The notes beneath the pieces were generated by a model. The model was not told where the DNA came from. It saw only the letters and a list, made by a program, of their open reading frames with translations, and did no database searches. The position numbers were made by a program, and so were the translations under genes. A DNA stretch of 64,000 nucleotides, from positions 143,248-207,247 of the forward strand of contig WLJH01000002.1 in assembly GCA_009701885.1 (NCBI GenBank), written 5' to 3'. This DNA comes from Actinomycetota bacterium. GTDB lineage: Bacteria; Actinomycetota; Actinomycetes; Propionibacteriales; Nocardioidaceae. This document shows, one piece after another, positions 1-8,826 of the stretch (the first letter of the stretch is position 1; each line of letters begins with the position of its first letter).

Positions 1-1
1 C

Positions 2-322
2 AGCAGCCTCGCCCTGCGGGTCAACGGCAGTATCTCGGTGTTCGGCTTTCCCGCGATCGCGGTCACCGATGGTGCTGTTGATCTTGCAGGATTCGGGCCC
101 CTGTCGCGGGAAGTCCTCGAGCCCTTGCTCTCGGCGATTCTCACCTTCGTAACAGGGCGACTGCTGCCCGTGCTGGTCACCGCGGTCGTGAATCCCGCTC
201 TCCAGCTGGTCAATTGGCTGGTTGGAGACATCCTGGGCCCCACGCTTGGCCTCACGGTCGCCGGCGCGGACGTCTTCCCCCTGCCGCGGCCCTCCTGCAA
301 CTCCGTGGCTCTGCGCGGCTGA
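2..322 (+). CDS. C-terminal part of an unidentified protein beside the Tad genes (5' end outside window)
   Basis: The reading frame is open from the first complete codon of the window to a TGA at 320-322, so only the last 106 residues are visible. The segment is hydrophobic, with alternating Leu/Val/Ala stretches and a final Cys-containing tail. I recognise no domain. It lies upstream of TadE/TadG-like genes on the same strand, and the low-charge, Leu/Val-rich style resembles the later part of the TadG-like protein at 1019-2971. A second surface or pilus-associated TadG-type protein is therefore plausible, but this is inference from context. About 230 bases without a convincing gene follow before the next start. 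Confidence 0.55.
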   Translation, partial: SSLALRVNGSISVFGFPAIAVTDGAVDLAGFGPLSREVLEPLLSAILTFVTGRLLPVLVTAVVNPALQLVNWLVGDILGPTLGLTVAGADVFPLPRPSCNSVALRG

Positions 323-551
323 ACGCTTCGGGGGGCATCACGTTCGTCACCGCCGGCATGGCCCCAGGTGACCCCGTCCGGTCGTCCCTCGGTCCCGCCT
401 CGAGGGTTTTCGAGCAACTGGGCGAGGGATGTCCCAGTCGTGGAGGTCTGGACCAGCGACCCTCAGGCAGGACCGAGCCGAAGTCCTCAGGTGCTCACCA
501 CGGAGGCCGATAGGCGACACGGGGCTTCGTGGCTGCGGGAGGTGCCGGACC

Positions 552-1022
552 GTGCAGGGCCTGACACTGTCGCGCTCGCAACGCCTTTGCGAGAAGGGTG
601 CAGCCGCCGTCGAGGCTGCCCTCGTCAGCTCCGTCCTCTTGGTCCCGCTGCTCCTCGGTGTGGTCGCGTGGGGGGACTACTTCTTCCGCGCCCAGCGGGT
701 GGACACCCTGGCCCCAGGCGTCCCGGTGGGCGGTGTTGCCGGCGAGTTCACGTGTCAAGGACTGAAGGATCGTGTAGCGAGCACGGTCGTGGACGTCGTC
801 GGCGATCTCGACGCGAGCCTGGTGGGCATCGATGTCAGCGACGTGACCGTGAGCGTGGTCGAGGTGCTGCCCGACGTGGGTGTCGTGGTCGACATCCACA
901 TCGAGACCCCGCTCGTCGGGGGCCTGGCCTCGCTCATCCCGCTGCCGGGTGGCGGGTCGATCGTGACTGACTTCAGCCAGCGGCTCGAGGACGTGACCGT
1001 CACCGACGTGGTGTGCGCATGA
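552..1022 (+). CDS. TadE-like pseudopilin-type membrane protein
   Basis: This predicted 156-residue protein begins with a short polar leader followed by the TadE-type motif (KGAAAVEAAL, then a hydrophobic helix rich in Val and Leu). That is the N-terminal signature of TadE/TadG pseudopilins of Flp/Tad systems, which are inserted in the membrane and processed by a prepilin peptidase. The GTG at 552 was chosen because a GGGAGG ribosome-binding site lies at 537-542 and it places the motif near the N terminus. The longer frame upstream has no family features. The rest is Val/Asp rich and lacks a recognisable fold. Its stop overlaps the next gene's ATG (ATGA), indicating translational coupling. 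The role in pilus or adhesin assembly is inferred from family and neighbours. Confidence 0.75.
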   Translation: MQGLTLSRSQRLCEKGAAAVEAALVSSVLLVPLLLGVVAWGDYFFRAQRVDTLAPGVPVGGVAGEFTCQGLKDRVASTVVDVVGDLDASLVGIDVSDVTVSVVEVLPDVGVVVDIHIETPLVGGLASLIPLPGGGSIVTDFSQRLEDVTVTDVVCA

Positions 1023-2971
1023 GCGCCCGGTTCCTCCTGCGACGAGAGCGACGGAACGAGCGCGGTGCCATCGCGGTGCTGACTGCGCTGGTCAGCGTCG
1101 TCCTGCTGGTCGTCGCCGGCCTGGCCGTCGACATCGGCAACACCTGGGCTCGTCGAGGGCAGCTGCAGGTGCAGGCAGACAGAGCGGCGACGTACGCCGC
1201 CTCCTTCCTGCCTGCAGACAGCCCTGCTGACCAGCTGGAGCTCGCCAAGGGTGTTGCCTACTACTTCGCCTGCCACCCGGTGCTGGGTCAACGGCAGCTC
1301 GACACATCGATCCCGGCGTGCCCGGCGGACGCTTCGTCCGCGACCCTGGACGCCTACGCCGATCGGCTGCTCGACGACCAGATGGTCACCTTCCCGGTCC
1401 GGAACCAGGTGAAGGTCGTGACGCCCTGGGCTCGCGTCGAGTACGGCTTCGGCCAGATAGCGGGCGCCGACGGTTCCACGCAGCGCAAGTCCGCCACGGC
1501 GAAGGTCACCTCACCCGGGATGCTCTCTCCGATGGCGCTCTCGCTGGACTGCCTGCTCGACGTGGGCGCCAACGTCCTCGGGGGTGCAGGAGTGCCGTTC
1601 GGCTACATCTCGACGACCCATCAGGGCAGCGGGACCGTGTCGGCGACCACCACCTGGCCGTCCGGGATCACGTATGCCAACGATCCGCGGCTCAACGGGA
1701 TCGCTCCGGGCCGGATCACACAGCAGCTCCTGGGCGCGATGCCCACGGTCCAGGTGAGCGGCAGCCAGTGGCCGGAGCTGGGCAACAACCAGCGCTACGT
1801 CGTGGTCTTCCGCCAGGGCGAGGGACTCACGGCGGTGACACAGGAGGTCACTGGGTCCCTGGTGCTCGACGGGGGCAACAACCCGCGCCGGGTCGGCCAC
1901 ATCCCCGTGCCGGTCCCAGCACTGGTGGCGGCATCCACCGGGACCTGGCAGGTCAAGGTGGTGGTCGAGAGCCTGACCATCCTCGGTGTCCCGATCAGTC
2001 GTACGTACTCCTCCGACACCTCGACCTTCGACGTCGACGGGCTGGTGACCCCGACATCTGTCTCTTGTGGGCGGCTGCTCAAGTCACCACGCGGTGGCAC
2101 CCAGGCCAACATCAACTTCGTGCAGAACCTGCAGGAGGGGATCGATCACCTGCTCAACCAGCACCCGAGCCTGGTCTCGCTCGGGACAAGTCTCAACAAC
2201 CTCTCGCTCGGGCAGCTCAGCACGCTCCTCGACCTCACTGAGTGCGCTGGGACCGATGTCAAGGACACCAACGGGATCCAGCCGGGCCAGACGCCGACGT
2301 GTGTGGTCACGAACATGAGCAACGCCTACGAAGCCGGCTTCACGCCAGGGATGATCGGCAGCGACGGGCGGCTGGCCTGCACCAGCGATCACCCTTGCCG
2401 ACCGGGGAAGTCCTTCACGTTCAACGGGGTGAGCCTCAACAACGACCTCTTCACCGACTTCGTCGAGAACACCTCGCTGCTGACCTCGGACACCTTCTTC
2501 AACCTCGACACCTACCTCGACACCGGGATCCCGGTCGTGACCCCCGAGTCCAACCTCTCCCGCGACCTCTACAACTCGCACCGCTTCATGTGGGTGGCGG
2601 TCGTCTCCACCGCGGGGGCGGTGTCGGCTGTGCAGGCCGGCGACTATCCCATCGTCACGTTCCGTCCGATCTTCATCACGCAGGCCTCCGCCCTCAGTGG
2701 TGTACTGCCGCTCCTCGACAGCGGCCTGTTGTCGTTGCTGGTCCCGACCCTGTCCAGCGCGCTCTCGCTGCTCGACGGCGCGATGCGGACACTCCTGCAG
2801 CCAGGGTTGACCGACCAGAACGGACTGATGGTGGATGCCTCCGGCAACCTGTCGGCGGTCCGCTTCATGACGATCACCCCCGACGCCCTGCCCGCCGTCC
2901 CAGCGGACTACGCCGGCCCCGAGGCCGAATACCTCGGTGTCGGGCCTCGCATCATCAGGCTCGTCGAGTGA
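1019..2971 (+). CDS. TadG-like pilus assembly protein
   Basis: This 650-residue protein carries the TadE/TadG N-terminal region: an arginine-rich cytoplasmic stub, NERGAIAVLTALV, a transmembrane helix, then AVDIGNTWARRGQLQVQAD, which is typical of TadG-like proteins. The large remainder is predicted extracytoplasmic. It contains several Cys residues that could form disulphides and has no domain I can name. The ATG at 1019 overlaps the preceding stop by four bases. The end of the gene overlaps the GTG of another TadE-like gene at 2968 (GTGA). These three coupled genes look like the minor pseudopilin end of a tad locus whose ATPase and platform genes would be to the left of the window. The N-terminal assignment is strong, the exact function is inferred. 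Confidence 0.8.
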   Translation: MSARFLLRRERRNERGAIAVLTALVSVVLLVVAGLAVDIGNTWARRGQLQVQADRAATYAASFLPADSPADQLELAKGVAYYFACHPVLGQRQLDTSIPACPADASSATLDAYADRLLDDQMVTFPVRNQVKVVTPWARVEYGFGQIAGADGSTQRKSATAKVTSPGMLSPMALSLDCLLDVGANVLGGAGVPFGYISTTHQGSGTVSATTTWPSGITYANDPRLNGIAPGRITQQLLGAMPTVQVSGSQWPELGNNQRYVVVFRQGEGLTAVTQEVTGSLVLDGGNNPRRVGHIPVPVPALVAASTGTWQVKVVVESLTILGVPISRTYSSDTSTFDVDGLVTPTSVSCGRLLKSPRGGTQANINFVQNLQEGIDHLLNQHPSLVSLGTSLNNLSLGQLSTLLDLTECAGTDVKDTNGIQPGQTPTCVVTNMSNAYEAGFTPGMIGSDGRLACTSDHPCRPGKSFTFNGVSLNNDLFTDFVENTSLLTSDTFFNLDTYLDTGIPVVTPESNLSRDLYNSHRFMWVAVVSTAGAVSAVQAGDYPIVTFRPIFITQASALSGVLPLLDSGLLSLLVPTLSSALSLLDGAMRTLLQPGLTDQNGLMVDASGNLSAVRFMTITPDALPAVPADYAGPEAEYLGVGPRIIRLVE

Positions 2972-3399
2972 TCAGGCATCGACGTCCTGACCGCGGGAGC
3001 GTCGTGGTCGAGTTCGCGCTGGTGGTCCCTCTGGTGCTGATGATCCTGGTGGGAGTGGTCCAGTACGGCTACCACTACTGGGCGATGCAGACCGCCGCGG
3101 CGTCTGCCCGCGAGGCAGCGCGTCGATTGGTCGTCGGCACCGATCCCACGTGCACGGTGGCCGAGGCCCAGGACCGAGCAGGCGGTCCGGCCGTCGGGTC
3201 CACCGTTCCCTCTGTGGTCTACAGCTACGACAACGCGACGAACACCGCAGAGCGCGGCGTCCTGGTCACCGTCACGGTGACCATCCAGTCGCTCGACATG
3301 GGCCTCGTGCCGCTGCCCTCGGGTGGCGTGGTGACCCAGTCGGCCACCAACCGGGTCGAGAACGTGCCGATCGACCCGCTGCTCTGCGCCGCTCCCTGA
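2968..3399 (+). CDS. TadE family pseudopilin
   Basis: This 143-residue protein has a classic TadE domain near the N terminus: RGSVVVEFALVVPLVLMIL, then a helix continuing into YGYHYWAMQTAAASAREAAR. The Glu after the VV pair corresponds to the conserved pseudopilin glutamate. The C-terminal part is a predicted exported domain with two Cys residues (in DPTCTV and LLCAAP) that may pair. The GTG start at 2968 overlaps the TGA of the TadG-like gene. This is the last gene of the tad-like run. About 108 bases then precede yraN, with no clear terminator. Confidence 0.85.
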   Translation: MIRHRRPDRGSVVVEFALVVPLVLMILVGVVQYGYHYWAMQTAAASAREAARRLVVGTDPTCTVAEAQDRAGGPAVGSTVPSVVYSYDNATNTAERGVLVTVTVTIQSLDMGLVPLPSGGVVTQSATNRVENVPIDPLLCAAP

Positions 3400-3507
3400 C
3401 CCGCCGACCGTCCACAGCGCGGCGCTCGACACCGGTCTCCCCAGGCCGGCTGTCGGCCGGCCACGCCCGGCCGCGTCCGGGCCAGGCTCCCTCCCAGGAG
3501 GTGGGCG

Positions 3508-3879
3508 ATGACCCAGGACGGACGAACGGCACGGCAGGCCCTCGGGGCGTACGGCGAGCGGGTGGCGGCCCAGCACCTGGAGGCGGCGGGGCTGGAGGTG
3601 CTGGACCGCAACTGGCGCTGCCCCGAAGGCGAGCTCGACCTGGTGCTGCGCGAGGGCGCGGTGCTGGTCGTGTGCGAGGTGAAGACCCGGTCCGGCGAGG
3701 ACGGGGCAGGGCCGCACGAGGCGATCACCCCGGTGAAGCTCGATCGCCTCCAGCGGCTGGCCGAGCGCTGGCAGGTCGAGCACGGGATCCGCGCCGAGGA
3801 CGTGCGCCTCGACCTGGTCGCCGTGCACCACCCCCGCCGGGGCGCAGCGCGGGTCGAGCACGTGCGGGGGCTGCTCTGA
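3508..3879 (+). CDS. YraN family (UPF0102) nuclease-like protein
   Basis: This 123-residue protein matches the UPF0102/YraN family in length and motifs: an early GAYGERVAAQHLE segment, then the core GELDLVLREG and VVCEVKTRSG, which correspond to the E, D and ExK residues of a PD-(D/E)XK-type fold. The biochemical role of the family is poorly defined, but the fold suggests nucleic-acid binding or cleavage. A strong AGGAGGTG at 3496-3503 supports the ATG start. Its stop overlaps the ATG of the yifB-like gene by one base. The yraN-yifB-dprA order is common in actinobacteria and supports a link to DNA processing. Confidence 0.9.
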   Translation: MTQDGRTARQALGAYGERVAAQHLEAAGLEVLDRNWRCPEGELDLVLREGAVLVVCEVKTRSGEDGAGPHEAITPVKLDRLQRLAERWQVEHGIRAEDVRLDLVAVHHPRRGAARVEHVRGLL

Positions 3880-5480
3880 TGCCGGTCGCGACCGCCCGCA
3901 CCGTCTCCCTCGACGGCGCCGTGGGGCACCTCGTCACCATCCAGGCCGACGTCTCGCCGGGACAGGTGCGGGTCGACCTGGTCGGCCGGGTCGACCAGGC
4001 GCTCGGCGAGGCGCGCGACCGGGTGCGGATGGCGATCATCAACTCCGAGCTCGACTGGCCCGCGACCAAGCGCGTGACCGTGCTGCTCTCGCCGGCCGAC
4101 CTGCACAAGCGCGGCACCCACCACGACCTCGGCATCGCCCTCGCGGTGCTCGCGGCCGAGGGGAGCATCGCCCCCGAGCTGCTGGCGCACTGCCTCTTCG
4201 TCGGGGAGCTGACCCTCGACGGCAGCCTGCGCAGCGTCCGCGGCGTGCTCCCGATGGTGCTGGCCGCCCGCGAGCACGGCATCACCACCGTCGTGGTCCC
4301 GGAGCCGCAGGCCGAGGAGGCGATGATGGTGCCCGGCACGACCGTCTTCGGCGTCCGGTCGCTGGCCCAGGCGATCGCGGTCCTCTCCGGGCAGCCGCTG
4401 CCGGAGGCGCCACCGGTCGTCCGCTCGGCCGGCGCCAACCTGCTGCACTGGCGCGGTTCCACCCGCCACGAGGATGTCGACCTCGCCGACGTCCTGGGCA
4501 TGGACGACGCCCGCTTCGCACTCGAGGTCGCCGCGGCAGGTGGGCACCACCTGATGCTGTCCGGGCCCAAGGGCGCCGGGAAGACCACGCTGGCCGAGCG
4601 GATCCCGACGATCCTGCCGGACCTGGCGCCGGAGGAGTCGCTGGAGCTCACCGCGATCCACTCGCTGGCCGGTGTCCTCGACCCCGGTGCGGGGATGATC
4701 GTGCGCCCGCCGTACTCCGCGCCCCACCACGACGCCAGCAAGACCAGCATCGTGGGCGGCGGCTCCGGCCAGGTCCGTCCGGGCGAGCTGAGCCGCACCC
4801 ACGCCGGGGTGCTTCTGCTCGACGAGTTCCCGCTCTTCCGCCGTGACGTGATCGAGGCGCTGCGCGAGCCGCTGGAGAACGGTGAGATCACCGTTGCCCG
4901 GGCCGAGGAGCTGGTGACCCTGCCGGCCAGGACGATCCTCGTCGTCGCGGCCAACCCCTGCCCCTGCGGCGAGCACCGGCCCGACGTCGGGAAGGACACC
5001 TGCCGCTGCAAGCCGGTGGCGCTGCGGGAGTACCGCTCGCGCCTCACCGGCCCGGTCGCCGACCGGATCGACATCACCCGGCACGTCCAGCCGCTCAGCC
5101 CGCACCAGCGGGTCGACCGCTTCGCCGCCCGCGAGGACTCCGCCACCGTCCGGGCCCGGGTGGAGGCCGCGCGGGCCCGGCAGGCCGAGCGGTACGCCGA
5201 CACCGGCTGGCGGCTCAACGCGCACGCGACCGGAGTGGCACTGCGCGACCGTTGGCCGCTCACGGCGTCCGCCACCCGCACCCTCGACGAGCACGTGGTC
5301 AAGGGAGCGCTGACCAACCGCGGTGCCGTGCGCGTGCACCGGCTGGCCTGGACCGTGCACGACCTGGACCCGTCCTCGACCGGGGCGCCGGGCCCGGCGG
5401 CGCTCGACGTCGCCTTGCGACTGCGGCAGGGCCGGCCGCTGCTGGACTCCACCGTCCGCGGTCGGGAGTGCAGCGCATGA
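3879..5480 (+). CDS. YifB/ComM-type Mg-chelatase-like AAA+ ATPase
   Basis: This 533-residue protein has the YifB/ComM layout: an N-terminal Lon-protease-like ChlI domain (about 20-170), an AAA+ Mg-chelatase domain with Walker [10 protein letters not shown] at 229-237 and Walker B LLLDEF near 313-318, then a Cys-rich insert (NPCPCGEH with DTCRCKP) and a C-terminal lid domain. ComM is known to drive branch migration during natural transformation, and the adjacent dprA fits a DNA-uptake or recombination role. The ATG overlaps the yraN stop by one base, and the stop overlaps dprA by four bases. Walker A has Lys where many homologues have Pro (GPP), but the essential GKT is intact. Confidence 0.92.
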   Translation: MPVATARTVSLDGAVGHLVTIQADVSPGQVRVDLVGRVDQALGEARDRVRMAIINSELDWPATKRVTVLLSPADLHKRGTHHDLGIALAVLAAEGSIAPELLAHCLFVGELTLDGSLRSVRGVLPMVLAAREHGITTVVVPEPQAEEAMMVPGTTVFGVRSLAQAIAVLSGQPLPEAPPVVRSAGANLLHWRGSTRHEDVDLADVLGMDDARFALEVAAAGGHHLMLSGPKGAGKTTLAERIPTILPDLAPEESLELTAIHSLAGVLDPGAGMIVRPPYSAPHHDASKTSIVGGGSGQVRPGELSRTHAGVLLLDEFPLFRRDVIEALREPLENGEITVARAEELVTLPARTILVVAANPCPCGEHRPDVGKDTCRCKPVALREYRSRLTGPVADRIDITRHVQPLSPHQRVDRFAAREDSATVRARVEAARARQAERYADTGWRLNAHATGVALRDRWPLTASATRTLDEHVVKGALTNRGAVRVHRLAWTVHDLDPSSTGAPGPAALDVALRLRQGRPLLDSTVRGRECSA

Positions 5481-6673
5481 GCGCCGTGAGCGGGCGCCGG
5501 GTCGACCCGGCGGTGGACGAGGACCGGCTGCACCGGGTGGCGGTCGCGCACCTGACCGAGCCGGGGGACCCGCGGGTGTCCGGGCTGGTCGACGACCTGG
5601 GTGCCGCCGTCGTCCACGACGGGCTGCTCCGCGGCCTGGACCTCGAGGGCCTGGGCGTCGACGCGGCGGCGCGGATCGGTGCCCTGGAGCCGGAGCGCGC
5701 CCTCGAGCAGGCCCACCGCGCCGGGCTCCGGTTCGTCGTCCCCGGCGACTCCGAGTGGCCTGTCCGGCTCGACGACCTGGTCCGGGCAGCGCCCGTCGGC
5801 CGGCACGGCGGCCGGCCCCTGGGGCTGTGGGTGCGCGGACCGCTGGGGCTCGACGAGCTGGACGCCTCCGTCGCGCTCGTCGGGGCCCGCGCTGCGACGA
5901 CATACGGCACCGACACCACGGCCCGCCTCGCGGTCGGCGCGGCGAACGCGGGGTGGACCGTGGTGTCCGGGGCGGCCTTCGGCATCGACCAGGCCGCCCA
6001 CCGCGGGGCGATCGCGGGTGGTGGCCGCACGGTCGGGGTGCTCGCGTGCGGTGCCGACCGGGTCTACCCGCAGGCCCACGCCCGGCTCATCGACCACCTC
6101 GCCGAGGAGCACTGCATCGTCTCCGAGACGGTGCCGGGAGGGGCGCCGACCCGGATCCGGTTCCTCAGCCGCAACCGACTGATCGCTGCGCTCACCCAGG
6201 GCACGGTCGTGGTCGAGGCCGCGGTGCGCAGCGGGGCGCTCAACACCGCGAACTGGGCCGGCCGCCTGCACCGCCACCTCATGGGCGTCCCGGGCCCGGT
6301 CACCAGCGCCCAGTCGGCCGGGGTGCACCAGATGCTGCGGGAGGACGCCGCGCTGGTGGTGACGCGGTCCGAGGAGCTGCTGGAGACGCTCGCGCCGGCG
6401 GGGGAGCGGACCACGAGCCGGGTCCGCGGAGCGGACGGCCCACGGGACCGGCTGACCCACCGGCAGCGCCAGGTCCTGGAGGCGGTGCCGCTACGACGGC
6501 CGGCCGACGACTTCTCGATCGCGGGGACGGCCGGGCTGGCGCCGCTGGAGGTGCGGGGGACGCTGCTGGTGCTGGCCGAGCAGGGCTACGTGCAGCGCGA
6601 GGGCGTGGGGTGGCGCCTCGCCGACGCGGATCCCCGGGCGCCGGGGCAGCCCTACCTAGACTCGACCGGGTGA
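5477..6673 (+). CDS. dprA: DNA-processing protein DprA
   Basis: This 398-residue protein is DprA/Smf. It has a central Rossmann-like domain with [25 protein letters not shown] and [12 protein letters not shown], then [11 protein letters not shown], matching the family's ssDNA- and RecA-loading domain. A variable N-terminal region precedes it and a winged-helix-like C-terminal region follows (about 325-390). DprA protects incoming single-stranded DNA and loads RecA. The ATG overlaps the ComM-like gene (ATGA), so yraN, the ComM-like gene and dprA are probably co-translated. The end overlaps the GTG of the recombinase gene. Confidence 0.95.
   Translation: MSAVSGRRVDPAVDEDRLHRVAVAHLTEPGDPRVSGLVDDLGAAVVHDGLLRGLDLEGLGVDAAARIGALEPERALEQAHRAGLRFVVPGDSEWPVRLDDLVRAAPVGRHGGRPLGLWVRGPLGLDELDASVALVGARAATTYGTDTTARLAVGAANAGWTVVSGAAFGIDQAAHRGAIAGGGRTVGVLACGADRVYPQAHARLIDHLAEEHCIVSETVPGGAPTRIRFLSRNRLIAALTQGTVVVEAAVRSGALNTANWAGRLHRHLMGVPGPVTSAQSAGVHQMLREDAALVVTRSEELLETLAPAGERTTSRVRGADGPRDRLTHRQRQVLEAVPLRRPADDFSIAGTAGLAPLEVRGTLLVLAEQGYVQREGVGWRLADADPRAPGQPYLDSTG
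6657..6669 (+). promoter_or_regulatory. Leaderless-type promoter of the XerC-like gene
   Basis: TAGACT at 6657-6662 matches the actinobacterial -10 pattern TANNNT. The seven bases CGACCGG separate it from the GTG at 6670, so transcription would start at or next to the start codon. This promoter lies inside the last codons of dprA. No convincing -35 is visible. Confidence 0.5.
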
Positions 6674-7611
6674 GCGAGGAGGCATCGACGACCGACGTGC
6701 TCCCCGCCGCGTTCACCCAGGTCCTGGCCGACTACCGCCGCCACCTCGAGGCCGAGCGGGACCTCTCGGCCCACAGCGTGCGGGCCTACCTCACCGACGT
6801 GGGGAGCCTGCTCGAGCACGCGCGCCGGCTCGGCCACACGCAGCTGGACACCCTCGAGCTTCGGACCCTGCGCAGCTGGCTGGCCCAGCAGCAGTCGCTG
6901 GGTCGCAGCCGTACGACGCTGGCCCGGCGCGCCACGGCAGCCCGGGTCTTCACCGCCTGGCTCGCCCGCACCGGACGCGTGCCGGCCGACCCCGGCTCCA
7001 GCCTGGCCAGCCCGCGAGCGCACCGGGTGCTGCCTCCCGTCCTGCGCAAGGACGAGGCCGAGGCCCTGGTCCACGCGGCCGCGGAGCACGCCGACGACGG
7101 CAGCCCGCTCGGGCTGCGGGACGTCGCGGTGCTCGAGCTGCTCTACGCCACAGGGGTGCGCGTGGGGGAGCTGTGCGGTCTCGACGTCGACGACCTCGAC
7201 ACCGAACGGCACGTCCTGCGCGTGCTCGGCAAGGGGCGCAGGGAACGCACCGTGCCCTACGGACGACCCGCCGACCTCGCCCTCCGGCTGTGGCTGCGCC
7301 GTGGCCGTCCCGCACTGCTCGCCCCGCACTCCGGCCCGGCGCTCTTCCTTGGTGCCCGGGGCGGTCGCCTGGACCCCCGGACCGTGCGCACCCTGGTGCA
7401 CCGACGGATCGCCGAGGTCCCGGGCGCCCCCGACATCGGGCCGCACGGGCTGCGGCACACGGCCGCGACCCACCTGCTCGAGGGTGGTGCGGACCTGCGC
7501 TCGGTCCAGGAGCTGCTGGGCCACGCCTCGCTGGCCACGACCCAGCTCTACACCCATGTGACGACCGACCGGCTGCGTCGCGCCTACCAGCAGGCCCACC
7601 CCCGCGCCTGA
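6670..7611 (+). CDS. xerC: XerC-type tyrosine recombinase
   Basis: This 313-residue protein has the Xer layout: an N-terminal SAM-like core-binding domain (about 15-105) and a C-terminal catalytic domain. All active-site residues are visible: Arg164 in TGVRVGEL, Lys188 in GKGRRER, His259 and Arg262 in HGLRHT, His285 in GHASL, and the nucleophile Tyr294 in LYTH. XerC/XerD resolve chromosome dimers at dif sites before division. The position after dprA and before rpsB is a conserved actinobacterial setting, which argues against a phage integrase. No att site is evident. The GTG overlaps the dprA stop by four bases. Confidence 0.9.
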   Translation: MSEEASTTDVLPAAFTQVLADYRRHLEAERDLSAHSVRAYLTDVGSLLEHARRLGHTQLDTLELRTLRSWLAQQQSLGRSRTTLARRATAARVFTAWLARTGRVPADPGSSLASPRAHRVLPPVLRKDEAEALVHAAAEHADDGSPLGLRDVAVLELLYATGVRVGELCGLDVDDLDTERHVLRVLGKGRRERTVPYGRPADLALRLWLRRGRPALLAPHSGPALFLGARGGRLDPRTVRTLVHRRIAEVPGAPDIGPHGLRHTAATHLLEGGADLRSVQELLGHASLATTQLYTHVTTDRLRRAYQQAHPRA

Positions 7612-7616
7612 GGGCT

Positions 7617-7670
7617 GGCGGGCAGGACTCCCGCTCCTGACGACCCGGCGTCGCGCGCGGTGTGCCCGCC
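7617..7670. repeat. Degenerate palindrome containing the GCGGGCAGGA core
   Basis: GGCGGGCA at 7617-7624 pairs with TGCCCGCC at 7663-7670. Inside, CAGGA (7623-7627) can pair with TCCTG (7635-7639). It contains the decamer GCGGGCAGGA (7618-7627), also found in the palindromes at 8421-8503 and 51725-51778. It sits just after the xerC stop and may act as a weak transcription-slowing hairpin. It is less regular than the other copies. Confidence 0.4.
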
Positions 7671-7761
7671 GGGCGTCCACAGGCCGCGGCTCCGCCCGTG
7701 CCGTCCCCAAGGGCGCTCGCGGTGCCGGACGTGGGTGGTCGCCGGAGGAGAGCCTCGTCGA

Positions 7762-8400
7762 ATGCGCTCCCTGCTGACCGTCCTCCTCGTCCTGTCCCTC
7801 CTCGGCGCGCCGGCCACCGCCGCACCTCCCGACGTCGGCCGAGAGGGCGCTCTCCCCGCTGCCGGGGTGGCGACGGACGGTGCCACCGACCCGGTGGGCA
7901 CCTGGCCGCTGCACCCGGATCCTCCGGTGGTCCACGGGTTCGACCCGCCCTCCAGCCCCTGGGGCGCCGGTCACCGCGGGGTGGACCTGCTGGGCCGACC
8001 AGGCCAGCCGGTCCGCTCGGCCCTCCCGGGCACCGTCTCGTACGCCGGGGTCCTGGCGGGTCGCGGGGTCGTGGTCGTCTCCCACGGGGCCACCCGCACG
8101 ACCTACCAGCCCGTTGCGGCGGCCGCCGACCTGGCCGTGGGCGACCCGGTCGGGGCCGGGGAGCGGCTGGGCGTGCTGGAGGCGGCCGGGTCGCACTGCG
8201 CTCCCCGCAGCTGCCTGCACTGGGGCTGGCTCGAGGGCACGACGTACCTCGACCCCCTGCGCCTGGTCGGGCTCGGGCCGGTCCGGCTGCTGCCGTTCCT
8301 GGGGGAGGGGACGGCCCCGGCCGGCGTCCCGGCCCGAGCGACCCGGCCCGTGGCCGTACTGCCACTGCTGCCGACACCGCCCGTGCCGTCCTGGTGGTGA
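7762..8400 (+). CDS. Secreted M23 (LytM-like) peptidase-fold protein
   Basis: This 212-residue protein has a signal peptide (MRSLLTVLLVLSLLGAPATAA) followed by a mature domain resembling peptidase M23. GHRGVDL supplies the first zinc-site His and Asp, and CLHWGWLEG corresponds to the usual HLHW/HxH motif. The first His of that HxH is replaced by Cys, so catalytic activity is uncertain. A role in binding peptidoglycan or activating another hydrolase is possible. The ATG at 7762 was chosen for its GGAGGAG at 7744-7750 and the clean signal peptide. M23 genes next to rpsB are common in actinobacteria. Confidence 0.82.
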   Translation: MRSLLTVLLVLSLLGAPATAAPPDVGREGALPAAGVATDGATDPVGTWPLHPDPPVVHGFDPPSSPWGAGHRGVDLLGRPGQPVRSALPGTVSYAGVLAGRGVVVVSHGATRTTYQPVAAAADLAVGDPVGAGERLGVLEAAGSHCAPRSCLHWGWLEGTTYLDPLRLVGLGPVRLLPFLGEGTAPAGVPARATRPVAVLPLLPTPPVPSWW

Positions 8401-8420
8401 CCGACCGCCCCGAGGAGCGA

Positions 8421-8462
8421 GGCCGAGCGGGCAGCTCTTCGCACACTCCTGCCCGCTCGGCC
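8421..8462. repeat. Perfect 13-bp palindromic stem-loop, copy 1 of a tandem pair
   Basis: GGCCGAGCGGGCA at 8421-8433 is followed after a 16-base loop by its exact reverse complement at 8450-8462. It begins 20 bases after the M23 stop. It could terminate that transcript, but no T-tract follows. A second copy with the same 16-base loop length follows immediately, which suggests an extragenic palindromic repeat family. Confidence 0.75.
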
Positions 8463-8465
8463 GCA

Positions 8466-8503
8466 CCGAACGGGCATGACGTGGAAAAGTCCTGCCCGCT
8501 CGG
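8466..8503. repeat. Palindromic stem-loop, copy 2 of the tandem pair
   Basis: CCGAACGGGCA at 8466-8476 pairs with TGCCCGCTCGG at 8493-8503 with one mismatch and a 16-base loop. The 15-mer CCTGCCCGCTCGGCC occurs in both copies, at 8448-8462 and 8491-8505, 43 bases apart. Loop sequences differ, while stem sequence and loop length are retained. Confidence 0.7.
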
Positions 8504-8529
8504 CCCAGGCGGCGACCACGGCCGCCGGA

Positions 8530-8560
8530 TTGGCGGTGCGAGTCGCCCACGGCGTACGCT
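8530..8560 (+). promoter_or_regulatory. Candidate rpsB-tsf promoter and start of a long leader
   Basis: TTGGCG at 8530-8535 and TACGCT at 8555-8560 form a plausible -35/-10 pair with a 19-base spacer. If used, the rpsB transcript would carry a 5' leader of roughly 260 bases (8566-8826). That leader contains short GC-rich inverted repeats and no convincing gene. Such a leader could host ribosomal-protein autoregulation, but I recognise no known leader motif. Confidence 0.35.
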
Positions 8561-8826
8561 GGCCGACGCAGTCCTCAGGGATTGACTTCGCACGTCTGCA
8601 GACCACGACGTCCCGCCTCTCCGGCAGGGCGACCACCCGTGGGCGCCGACTCCCGGTCCCGGTCCTCCGGGTGGGGTCGCGCGTGGGCGTCAGGGCGAGC
8701 CGGCACCCGTCGGTGAGCAGCAACTGGAAACCAACCGGATCCACACCGGTGCGTCCTGGTCCGCCGCGAGGCGGGCTGCCAAGGTCGCGCGCACGGTGGC
8801 GGGCCCACCACAGGAGAGAACCCCTC

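Noticed and set aside
3725..6460. Long minus-strand open frame opposite the yifB and dprA genes
   Set aside because: It is an antisense shadow caused by strong GC codon bias; its translation is Arg/Ala/Pro-rich low complexity without domain motifs, while both sense genes are clear.
6670..7611. Phage or island integrase
   Set aside because: All catalytic residues are Xer-like, and the gene sits in the conserved dprA-xerC-M23-rpsB setting with no tRNA or att repeat nearby.
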